A stretch of 64,000 nt of DNA. Source: Perca fluviatilis (lineage: Eukaryota; Chordata; Actinopteri; Perciformes; Percidae). The notes beneath the pieces are model-generated. The model worked only from the letters and a program-made list of their open reading frames with translations. It had not been told where the DNA came from and searched no databases. This document shows positions 1 through 9,602 of the stretch, piece after piece. The stretch lies in NCBI RefSeq assembly GCF_010015445.1, contig NC_053121.1:25514434-25578433 (forward strand). The letters are read 5' to 3'. Both the position numbers and the translations under genes were made by a program. Positions within the stretch are counted from its first letter, which is position 1. Each line of letters begins with the position of its first letter.

Positions 1-631
1 AAAGCATCAGTTTGAATTGCTGCAGTGGCTTCACAGAATTGTATAGACGACATAAAAGCAACCAGGCACAATATAGGAAAAGAGATTTACAGTAATGTTT
101 GCGTTGTTTTTAGCCATGCTAGCAGCATGGGATTTTGTACAGTCAATTATGTCCCCCTCAGGATGAATTGTAATCACTTGGGTGATCCTTTAACGTTTCA
201 TCTAGCACTATTATCAGGTAAAACATTTTATGTGTCCAATACTGGGACACAAATACATGGAAAACTAATGATACATGTGTTAGCATGCTAACATTTTCTA
301 AAATTAGTATGCTATTGTGAGTATGTATGAGTAGTATGTGAGTATGTGACTCCTTCCATTTCAGTAAATTACGTAGCTTTATTGTAAGATTTGGCCACAG
401 TTAAAAACTTGACTGAAGCATAAAGTAATTATTCATTTTTCAGTGGCACTAACCAGAAACGTTTTAGTGTGGTTGGATGACTGTTGAATCATAGTTCAGC
501 ACTTGTCAGCACTGGAGCAAAGGTAATATTCATACAAGTGACAAGATCCAAAGGGATGGCCTCTATTGAATTAGTGTGCCAGATACAGTACAGGATAAGC
601 CTTGTACAACTGACCTTCAAAATGAAAGGAT
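1..631. other. unassigned AT-rich DNA
   Basis: No gene, RNA or repeat family was recognised here. The only open frames are short and uncompositional. There is a small run of gtgagtatgt-like words near 315-350. Confidence 0.6.
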
Positions 632-701
632 ATGTGCGGTGATATTAAACATGTTTTTTTTTTGCACAACAAATCCCATGAAAATACCAAAACCAGCACT
701 T

Positions 702-775
702 TATTCTTAAGATTTATTTTGGTTAGGACAATGCACATTAATCAACATTTCTATCAACACACCAGTGTTAGCCAA
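702..775. repeat. possible interspersed repeat fragment
   Basis: The stretch with 'ggacaatgcacattaatcaa' followed by 'cagtgttagcc' resembles a piece I have met in fish interspersed repeats, lying directly beside a SINE head. The family and its orientation are not certain. It may be the body or tail of the neighbouring minus-strand SINE. Confidence 0.3.
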
Positions 776-788
776 ACCCAACAAACAA

Positions 789-893
789 GGGGAGAACACG
801 CAAACTCCACAGAGAATGTACCAGAACGACCTGGATTCAAACCCAGAACCTCCTTGCTGTGAGGCAGAAGCGCTAACCACTGAGCCATCGCCT
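789..893 (-). mobile_element. tRNA-derived SINE head
   Basis: Read on the minus strand, the stretch starts with a tRNA-like A box (ggctcagtggttagcgct) and, about 30 bases on, a B box (gggtttgaatcc). It continues into the 'gtggagtttgcgtgttctcc' body typical of a widespread fish tRNA-derived SINE. The usual internal RNA polymerase III promoter is therefore visible. The cloverleaf is not maintained after the B box, so this is a SINE and not a tRNA gene. Confidence 0.75.
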
Positions 894-3503
894 ATTACTC
901 TTATTCTTATTAAATGAGTCTAGGTTCTTATATCTGATATGAAGGCCTCTATGTCTTTGCATTTGTACCATACGTGTGTATTGCTCGATACTGTACTTCG
1001 ATATCTGCTTGTACAGTGAGAATTACACAAAGCAGCCCAGCTCTATTATTCTATTCTTGGTACCAAAGCATAATTTCAGCCCAATTTGTTTCTGACCTGG
1101 ATCAGTGTAGGCTCATATACAAAGGAATAACACAAACTAAACGATATATTTTTAATTTCATTGTTTTTTTTCAAACTTGGTGTAATTCTTTCTCTGTATC
1201 CACATACAGATATACCCATAACAGTGTAAGAGCTAAAATCAAATAATCAAGAGCAAACAACTCATTCTTGGCAAGGTTACAGTCAGGAAGACATTTAATG
1301 TACACATTATTGCCAAAGAAACCCTCCAGTGAGCGTCATTTTCATTATATACTACATCACTTTCTGGTAGTATGCATTTCCCAGTAATACCATACTATTT
1401 TTATCTGATAACAAACCTGGTTCATGTTTGTAAGAATTATTTGGAAACCGGCATTAAGAGATTGCTTTTATCAGGAGCAGCAATGAAAATAAGTGATAAT
1501 TAATTAGCAATACTTTTCACTGACAAATCATCTGTGCTGGTCTGTCCATTGAGTTCAAATGGAAAGCTCCATGTAACTAAGTACCTACTGTGATAAAGTT
1601 CTACAGTGGAGCTACAGTATGAATCACATGATGTTAACTACCATTGATTTGGCTCAGAGCGAAAGGCGGTGGAGCATCAAGAACTCCATTTACAAAAATC
1701 TAAGTTAAACAGACAGATAAAGGCCATGTTGATTGTGAGAGTTTTGAATGACCGTTGCATGCATAATGCAAATCATGAGCCATAGTAAATCTCTATGAAC
1801 ATAAACATGAACTCGATGAACATTCACTTTGAATTGTGAGTCATTATATAGGAAGTAGAACATTTTCGAAATGAATTTGTGCCACCTTGGCATTGTAGGG
1901 GGTACAGCTTGAGATCACAGTAAGCACACTTTTTGTTTTACTTATGGATGACCAAGGCCTGTGCTTGATTATTTTAAAAATGATGCTAATTTCCGTAGCT
2001 TTAGCATTTTCTATCATGAAATATTCACAATTTGTCATCTAAATGTGAGTGGCTGCTCTGCATTATGGATCAGAGAATGTAGATTTAGTGTTTAGTGTAG
2101 TTTGGAGTGAGATAGATAAAGCCATTCGTAATCAACATGCACATCTTCCAGGCAGCTAAAGCTAATACAGATCTGTCAGGAGGAGCCAGCATTTTTACAG
2201 GCACAATTCTCCACTAATTGTTAGTGTGGTATCCCCATTAGACATACTGGTCGTGCTTAGTCTCAAAGCTAAGTCAGTGCCATTCACTGATGCTTTTACA
2301 ATGTAATTGTGATTTATTGCTGCTTTCTGAACAATCTACTGTAGAGTTGACAAATCAGAAAATCAGCAAAACATTTATTAAAATGAATCAAAAGACCTCC
2401 GCATACAGGACTTATTATCCAAAACAGCTCTTTCAGCTCAGTTTCTGCTTCCTGGTTGTTGTATAGCTACATTATGAAAACACAAAAGCAGACAGTGAGA
2501 AAAAAAGATGAAAAACCCACTGTAGCTGGCCAATGAACCATGTATTGTATGGTTATAAAATCTCTCCACAGAATGCCAACAGTACTAAGTAAGTTTAAAC
2601 ATGTTCAACAGTTTCTTGCAGCATTATGTGCTGGCTCAAGAAACCCCAATTACAACTTGGCCTCACAGTCTGCCCTGACTGTCAGTAGGATCACACTAAA
2701 ACTGCAAAGGCAGACATTTTACTTTGAAAGGATTATTAATGAAATATTTATCTTTGCACAGTGTTTCACTCTTACATTGGAAGAAGTTCTCTCTTCTCAA
2801 AAAGAGATTGTTAAAGTGGATGAGTGGACTTGGGGAAGGAATTGACTGTAATTGTCACTATAGCTTGTAACTTAAATAGCGTCGCCTTCGGAAGCTTTGG
2901 TCACACTTTAAATCCCCTCACTGTACATTGCACTGCACTTTGTTTTTTGGCATGCTCATCATGAGATCGTAGATGGTTGATATTGCTTTTTAAATTGTGG
3001 TTCAAGAGCGAATGAGTCACGGTGTAGCAGTAAGTATTACTGGCCCAAGAATTACAAGGTCAAATATGTGCTTTCAAACATGATAATTATGTGAAAAACT
3101 CCAAATGTGTTATGGAAAATGAAGAGATAAATTCATCGAAGATGAGAGAAAAATGCATTGCACCAAAGCACATGCACATTAAGATGATCGCATATTCACA
3201 GTCCAGCATTTGTTCGCACATGCATGCGTAAACAATCATTTAAATCTGCTTTCATAGGCATGTTTCATCCACGTATCCCCCCTCCTTTGTCTGCTCAGAG
3301 GCAGATTGTATTTCAGTCCATATTATATCACCAGCACCACTGTATTTTCCTCAGATGTCCTGGAGCACTATTGCTTACAGAACATAAGCTGTGGTTGCAG
3401 TGGGAAATCTACCCTCTGCAGACAGAAAGCATCAAAGTTAAATGATCCCAACCTTTCCATTGAATGTGCATATAAATGGTTCTCCATCCTTGAGCAAAGA
3501 CGG
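894..3503. other. unassigned AT-rich intergenic or intronic DNA
   Basis: No convincing gene. The longest open frame (101 codons, plus strand, 2540-2845) has no recognisable domain and begins at an unremarkable ATG. No terminal inverted repeats or retroposon tails were seen. Confidence 0.6.
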
Positions 3504-3528
3504 ACACACACACACACACACACACACA
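3504..3528. repeat. (CA)n microsatellite
   Basis: An uninterrupted dinucleotide run of about 12 units. It creates spurious Thr-His or Val-Cys reading frames on the two strands. Confidence 0.95.
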
Positions 3529-3807
3529 TATAACCACATGAGCCAAACCACATGCTCTTGCCTCCTAATGTGGTGACACTGCAGAAGAGGGGCGAGAGGG
3601 ATGACCCATAATTCATCACCCCGCACCTTGGACATCTGGTGCTGCGTACAACCTGAGCGAGGGGATGGCTTGGTATAACCACCACAGCGCACGGGTGTCT
3701 CTCCAGGCTCTCAAAGCAATTGACTCATTAGCTCACTGCCGACTGTCTGATGATGCATTATTCATTTGGTGGAAGGGTGGAGCAGGAAGAGTGTGTGTCT
3801 ATTTGTT

Positions 3808-3811
<4 letters not shown>

Positions 3812-3841
<30 letters not shown>
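3812..3841. repeat. (GT)n microsatellite
   Basis: An uninterrupted GT run of 15 units preceded by three gttt units. Together with the CA run 300 bp upstream it forms a pair of complementary runs in inverted arrangement. Confidence 0.95.
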
Positions 3842-3844
<3 letters not shown>

Positions 3845-4221
3845 CACAGGTGGCCAGAGGTCTCCTGAGAGGTTGAAGCAGGATAGACAAGGGAGATTGT
3901 CTGTTCACCAAGACATGAGGCAGATGTTGGGTGCATTTAGTGCATCCACAGCTAGACACGCTTGTGTGTAAAAGCTTATGTGGTTGAGCATACTAAAGCT
4001 ATAGCTGCTGCTTAACGTCCTAGTTAGAAATGTAGTGGGCCAATGTAAGTAAATCTGACGTATAAATATAAAACAAGCTTTTAAAATTGAGATGTTAGCA
4101 TTTTACGTCATGGCAACGTTAGCGTTATCCTGTGTTCTCCATAATAGTGAAAAGTCATTATTTTTTACATTACGCTTCTCCAAAGGTGGATTCCACCTCA
4201 TTTGAAGGACTAATTAGACGA
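3842..4221. other. unassigned DNA
   Basis: No gene or repeat family was recognised between the GT run and the LINE tail that follows. Confidence 0.5.
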
Positions 4222-4297
4222 TTAGAAGATCGATTTGATTTGATTAGACTTAATTGTCCACCTTAGTGGAAATTTGTCTTCGACTTCTCCGACAGAT
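4222..4297 (-). mobile_element. LINE 3'-end fragment
   Basis: On the minus strand this reads 'gacaaatttccactaaggtg' followed by 'gacaattaag' and a short (AATC)-like tail. It matches the form 'acaaatttcccc-attgggg-acaataaag' that closes many fish non-LTR retrotransposons. Only the 3' terminus is present, as expected of severe 5' truncation. Confidence 0.6.
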
Positions 4298-4345
4298 ATA
4301 CATCAATGACACCAATTTAAAATCGATACTACTCTATCTTAAGCC

Positions 4346-5291
4346 CTATTCGCACGGGATAAGTATTACCTGGTGACCTCCAGTCATTTGTAATAATTGC
4401 GGAGGTTGTCTGTGATCTTAATCCCGTGCGAATCGGTCATGTCTGTAATTTGTAAAGTAATAATTCCCCCGCAAATGACCTACCATATTTCGCCGAAAAC
4501 GGAGGTCCTGTGATAATATTAGTCCCGTGCGAATCGGCATCTCTGATTTGTCCAGGATTTGGCGGGGCTTTTTGTTTTTTCAAGGTACCTATTTCCTTCT
4601 TTTGCGCTTTTTATCCATCTTTCGCGAAGAATGGAGGGTCGCGTTGGAGTGTTTTGACAGTGTTTTGGATGTTGGGTCACGTCGCTATACATCATATACA
4701 ATTTGCAGAAAGAGAAAGATGAAAACCACCACAGTCGAAGACAAAAAGAATGATTAGATGGCGATGGATGTACATGTATAGCAGTACGCGGCAGTATATT
4801 TTTTATGTTATCATACATCTAGAGATAACGACAACACATCTCCAAGCAATAGCTTATCAAAAATAATGCACAATCAAGCGAGGGGGCTCACTTCATAATT
4901 AGAGGTTAAGGTTACAAATAAATCAAGCGTAAAGCTTGAGCTAATAGATTTTAACCTGGTGAAATGTTTGGTTTTATCCATCTAACCGGACCCTGCTTGA
5001 CACCATCCGGAGAAAAAAGTGAGAAAGAAAAAGGAGAGGTCGCAGTTCGTACGATGACTGACAACCCGGTTGAGATTGTGTGCGTGTGTGTCCTCGAGAT
5101 CTGACCACACACAAACACACGTAGCAGAGCTACCCACACCTATGTTTCTACTGTTGCTTAATGTCAGTAAATTCGAGTAAAATCACAGGCTTCGCTTATC
5201 CCGTTCGAATGCGCCAGATGAAAATCAGATGTGGGTGGGTAATTTATAATTCACACGAGGTCCCAAGATAATACTTATCCCGTGCGAATAG
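4346..5291. mobile_element. foldback-type DNA transposon, non-autonomous
   Basis: The ends are perfect 23-bp inverted repeats (4346-4368 and 5269-5291) beginning 'ctattcgcacgggataagta'. The 11-bp core 'cccgtgcgaat' recurs inside at 4423-4433 and 4524-4534 and, with one change, at 5200-5210. No transposase frame is visible in the 946 bp, so it would depend on enzyme from elsewhere. A target duplication could not be identified with confidence, so the superfamily (PIF/Harbinger-, Kolobok- or Merlin-like) stays open. Confidence 0.8.
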
Positions 5292-5967
5292 CATAGCATA
5301 AAGACTGGAAACGGTGGAAACAACTAGGATTGCTATGTCCAAAGTTAATAAAATCCACCTACGAGCACCTCTAAAGCTCATCAATTAAAATGTTATCTAT
5401 TGTTGGTTTAAGCAATACAAAACCCAAATGTAAAAACGACACGTTAAAGTGGAATCACTGGGATCTTTGAAGTCTTGGATAATTTAGATCTTGGATACGT
5501 TTCAGTTTGTGGGTGAAGTCTGGCAGGATGATGGGGTAATCAGCCAGCCTGAAGCCTATAGGAAGTAATGACAGATGATAACGCGACTCTCGAGTGATTG
5601 AAGCAGGTATCAGAAACTGAACGCAGCACTAAAATCTGAACAATATACACTTTAAAAGCATTTGTTCTGGGACAACATGTGCTTGGTGTCTTGCCACTGG
5701 GCTTTGGTAAGAGTTGAATTTATCACCTAGAGCCCCTCCAGTACAGGAAGAGATGGATAGTAGTAGGCCGGTTGTTTCTCTCCTCGGCACTGAAAGTCTG
5801 GGATAGATAGAAGAGAATGGATGTTGTTTCCTTGTGTTTGGTAATCCTGAGGCAGGGTTGCTGCTACTTGGAAGTATATTTTACATTCAAACACATACAG
5901 GAACATATAAAGTCCATGTTATGTGTAATGAGTAAATTCACATTGTTCTGTTTACTAATGTTTATAA
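5292..5967. other. unassigned DNA
   Basis: No gene, inverted repeat or retroposon tail was recognised. Confidence 0.5.
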
Positions 5968-6944
5968 TAGGGTTGGGTACCGAATAGGGGTGGTACGGTT
6001 CACAAAACCACGGTTTTAGGGTCACGGTTTTCGGTTCTGTACGGTTCTTGCTATTTTTTCTTTTAATCTTTAACACTCCAGAAATATACTTCAGTATATG
6101 ATATATAGCTTAATTATCCACAATGTAGGATACAGTATTAAATAATTATATTGTTATATCATGTAATCATGCACAAACTGAATTTGACTTGACTTTAAGC
6201 ACATTATTGGGACCATCTCTGAGGAGAGCTAGGTGAGATTTTGATACAGCAAGAGGGAAGACATTGATGATTTCAACAAGCTTTTCATTTATTTGGCAAA
6301 AAAAGGAGAATGTGTATTGCGATCTACAGGAACTTATGTGCCTTTTAGCACGAGGATTGAAATATTACAGAATATCAATTGAAATAACTTACACACATTC
6401 ATACGGTTTGATAAAGTACTTATTAGACTTTAACTTATCATTGCACTTACAATAACGAGCGTAGCTGTCAGGTCCTCCTGTATGTCTCATCTCCATTTTT
6501 CAAGCATCCACCGCGTGTGTTTGTGTGTGTGTTTGTGCGTGCGTCAGTCGCGGGGAGAACTGAGCAGCCCCGCCCGCTGCAGAGAGCCGACAGAATTAAA
6601 ACTGCAGCCGCTTCAGTGAGTTTAGAGTGAAAAAACTTTACAGCGTACATTGATGTTAAAATGTATACAGGTTGGCAGGATGGTCTGAAATGTCTGAAAT
6701 GTCTTTTGCGGTAAGTTTTGTTGGTAACTTGTCCACACCTCTTCTTTCGCGCGAAAGGGAAACACACTGTCTGCGGTCACATACAGGCACGAGGCTACAT
6801 TGCGCATGCGTCGAACCGTGCGGCACACACATGCTCCAAACCGAGACAAGCAGACCGAACGGTTCGGATGTTTTTTCATGAACCGTACCACCCCTAGTAC
6901 CGAACTACCAAATTCAACCAGTGCCAAATTTTGGTACCTGAGAG
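5968..6944. mobile_element. hAT-like terminus interrupted by a second hAT
   Basis: The words 'tagggttgggtaccgaa' (5968-5984) and, after the inserted element, 'ctaccaaattcaaccagtgc' to 'tttggtacctgag' join into one recognisable fish hAT-like end. Only the left end is visible. Its sequence supplied the 8-bp target of the nested element. Confidence 0.5.
5985..6896. mobile_element. hAT element with perfect TIRs and 8-bp target duplication
   Basis: The first 18 bases (taggggtggtacggttca) are the exact inverse of the last 18 (6879-6896). The flanks carry an identical 8-bp direct duplication, 'gtaccgaa', at 5977-5984 and 6897-6904. An 8-bp duplication with TA(G)-starting inverted ends is diagnostic of the hAT superfamily. 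The 912-bp interior has no transposase frame but carries a GC- and CpG-rich part (about 6530-6620 and 6740-6870). The element is therefore a non-autonomous or internally rearranged hAT, nested inside another hAT-like end. Confidence 0.92.
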
Positions 6945-7080
6945 TAGGGTTGTTCTGATACTGATACCAGTATCGGAAATGCCTAGAATAACACCTAAAA
7001 GGCTGGTATTGGTATTGATGATTAACGGACTCTATGGACCAATCCGATAACAAGTATTTAGCCCCAAAAATGTTGCTAAC
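6945..7080. mobile_element. third hAT-like left end
   Basis: The stretch starts 'tagggttgttctgatactga' and continues 'ccagtatcgg', a form common at ends of fish hAT-type repeats. The opposite end was not found. It abuts the preceding hAT-like end, so three such termini lie within 1 kb. Confidence 0.4.
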
Positions 7081-7276
7081 GCCAACATAGAAGACTGGAG
7101 CTCCTCAATTGGAACACAGTAGAGATGCTCAGACAAGGTAGTGGCTGCCACTGGCAACAATTGTTTTTAGAGAAAAGAAGAATTGATTTCTCATTTTGTT
7201 AGCAGAATGTCAGCAATTTGGCACTATTTTACACCGGATAGACCAGTGAAACAGCGATTAGTACAGTATGCATGGC

Positions 7277-7445
7277 TTTTTTTTTTAAGATGCTTTTCCC
7301 TTTATTGGACAGATATGAAAGGGGGAGAGAGATGGGGAATGAAACGCAGCAAAGGGCAGCAGGTAGGATTCAAACCCTGCGCTGTTGCAGGACTCAGCCA
7401 ACATGGGGTGAACGCTCTTACCGGGTGAGCTAGAAGCCACCCTAG
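7277..7445 (-). mobile_element. tRNA-derived SINE, copy 1
   Basis: On the minus strand the head reads ggcttctagctcacccggtaag (A box) and then 'gggtttgaatcc' (B box). The body 'ctgccctttgctgcgtttc' and 'ccccatctctctccccctt' follows, then 'ccaataaagg' and a short poly-A (seen as T10 at 7277-7286). The same family recurs at 34346-34508 in the same orientation. The tRNA part keeps the RNA polymerase III boxes, but the CG-containing sites are partly decayed. Confidence 0.85.
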
Positions 7446-8143
7446 GATACATTTTTTTTATTTTACTAAATTGTGGCTGCACTTTTTTCAGTTATGACTG
7501 CCTGTCAAACTAGATAATAAAAGAATATTCTATGGCATTCATTCTCTGTATGTATTTGTTCATGTTTTACAAAGGGTTTAATCGAGCCAGGCCACACAAC
7601 AATGATAGCGATCATATCACATCCATACAGGGTTAGTGCTAACAAAAAACGGTATGACAGTCATAGAGAACTGTCCATGGTGAGTTCAGTCATGCCCTCG
7701 TTCTTTAGCACATTAAACATTTTATGCCCAGGTCTGCCGCCATTGTATAATTGCTAATCAATGTATTGATTGATTAAATTTATATAGTCCTATTACATTT
7801 TCAAGACTACTGAAATTGTATTTGCTTTTGGAAAGACAGAATACTGTGACCAATCTACTTTTATCGCAGTGATAAAATCTGCCTTGATATAGTGAAAACT
7901 ACGTCACAACATTGAAGTCTTGGGAGTTCAGTTTTGGTCATCAATACACTATGCCTTTTTAAAAATACAACTCTCTTGTGAGGGTAAGGCCAATTAAGGT
8001 AGCCTAGCTGTGTGTGCGGTGTGTGTGTTGGTGTGTGGCTGAGTATTTTACTGTGCATCTGTACAATAATGGTACCCTTGGGGGGTTGTCTTAATAACAC
8101 AACACTGCAATCTCCACTGTTGATGCTCCCTGAATTACAATGG

Positions 8144-8144
<1 letters not shown>
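7446..8144. other. unassigned DNA
   Basis: No gene or repeat family was recognised. A minus-strand open frame of 197 codons that covers 7861-8454 is open largely because it crosses the TG microsatellite. Confidence 0.5.

Positions 8145-8179
<35 letters not shown>
8145..8179. repeat. (TG)n microsatellite
   Basis: An uninterrupted TG run of about 17 units, followed by a short CG-rich step (cgcgcgc). Confidence 0.95.
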
Positions 8180-8180
<1 letters not shown>

Positions 8181-9507
8181 CGCGCGCACTCTCCAGCACA
8201 TGTAAACAAATCAATATGATGAAGGCTTCAAAGAGCAAACATAATAACCAATACAATGAAAGTAGTTGTGTCTGAACAGTAATTACAAGCTCTAAAACTG
8301 TAAATGTGATACTTGCCAAGCAACATGCTAACCTACCTGCCACTTTTTTTACAAACCCTTGCCTAAAAATGACTAACATTGTCCGATACCAATATGATTG
8401 CCATGCGTCCCTATGATTAACAACACTTCTTAGATTAAGTTGGATCATTGGCATTGAGTGAGAAGACTACATGAGATAAAGCCTCTGTAGATGTTGGCTC
8501 TTGCCCCAGGACTGGGCATCAGCTGTCAAAGTCTTTGTGCAGTAGATAACAGCACCACACTGAGAGGCATGTTTTGGCCTCATGCAACCTTAGCCAATCT
8601 TTGACATTAGCAGCATCGATTAGACTCTCAGGGAACTGCATCGTCTAACGTGACAGGGTCCAAACAGGCAAACAAAAAGGCAAAGAAATATCCTTCTATA
8701 TCTCATACTTCTGCTGAATTGTTGCCTTGGTATGTGCCAGCTGGCTCAACTTAGCTCAGGGGTTTCATTAGCTTCTAATAGGTATGTCATTTGAAAGTGA
8801 CAAATCTGACAGCTATTTTACCCAGGGTGTATGGTGCCGCTGCTTTAATAGAGCCATCGGTCTGTTTCCTACAGAAAAGACAGAAGGCAATGGAGGAGCC
8901 ATGTCTTTTTGTTGCTTTTTCCTGCTGACTTAATGTGAGCTGCAGTGCAAAATCTTTGATCCACAATGAAGGGGATTGAGACGGATTCTGCACCAGTGTG
9001 TCGTAAGAAAGCAAGGGTCGATACTTATGTTGCAAATCCCAAAGACAGACCCCACTCCCCATGCATTCTCGCCAAGTCACCGCGGTTGGCTTGCTTTATG
9101 CTGGAGCTGTGCAGACGATACAAATTTCTTGTGATGTGCTTTACATAACAAGATGTTGTGATAAAGAAAGACAGGGGAAAAGAACAAAAATCTGATGGCT
9201 GAAAGCATTGCGTACAAGCTTTATAGATGGAAAAAAGATGTCTTATCTGTCTTGCCCTTTGCAGCTCTATCTCAAATGTGATGACAGTGACTCAAAGAAT
9301 ATTTACATATGCATATTTGTACTCCTGGACATACTGTACCTCGGTGCATTTCTCCTCCCACAATAAGTACAGACTTTAACATCCACTTCAACCTGTAAAC
9401 CTGTCTCTGCAGACAATCTATGATTTGTATTCATTTACTGCATTATACTGTAATCAGCATGTTCCACTTGTGGCAACTTCTTGAATTATCCACAGTACTC
9501 TCGGTTG
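8180..9507. other. unassigned DNA
   Basis: No gene was recognised. Open frames are below 100 codons and lack motifs. Confidence 0.55.
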
Positions 9508-9534
9508 TATTATTATTATTATTATTAGTATTAG
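9508..9534. repeat. (ATT)n microsatellite
   Basis: About seven ATT units with a degenerate end, immediately upstream of a LINE 3' tail. Confidence 0.85.
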
Positions 9535-9546
9535 CTATATTATTCT

Positions 9547-9602
9547 CCACAGCTGCAACAATCCAGTTTCCCCACAGGGATCATTAAAGTTTAATCTAAA
9601 CT
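9547..9602 (+). mobile_element. LINE 3'-end fragment
   Basis: The stretch 'cagctgcaacaatccagttt' then 'ccccacagggatcattaaag' matches the terminal 'tgtaacaaacaaatttcccc...gggatcaataaag' signature of Rex-type fish LINEs. Only the last 50-60 bp are present. Confidence 0.6.

Noticed and set aside
789..893. Possible tRNA gene
   Set aside because: A and B boxes are present but acceptor and anticodon stems do not pair, and the sequence continues as a SINE body.
7277..7445. Possible tRNA gene
   Set aside because: Same reasoning; a second copy with the same non-tRNA body at 34346 shows that it is a SINE.
6945..8400. Pairing of 'tctgatactgataccagt' at 6951 with 'tccgataccaatatga' near 8380 as two ends of one element
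   Set aside because: The match is short, in doubtful orientation, and no target duplication supports it.
7861..8454. 197-codon minus-strand frame
   Set aside because: It is open through the TG microsatellite (HTHTHT run) and shows no domain outside it.
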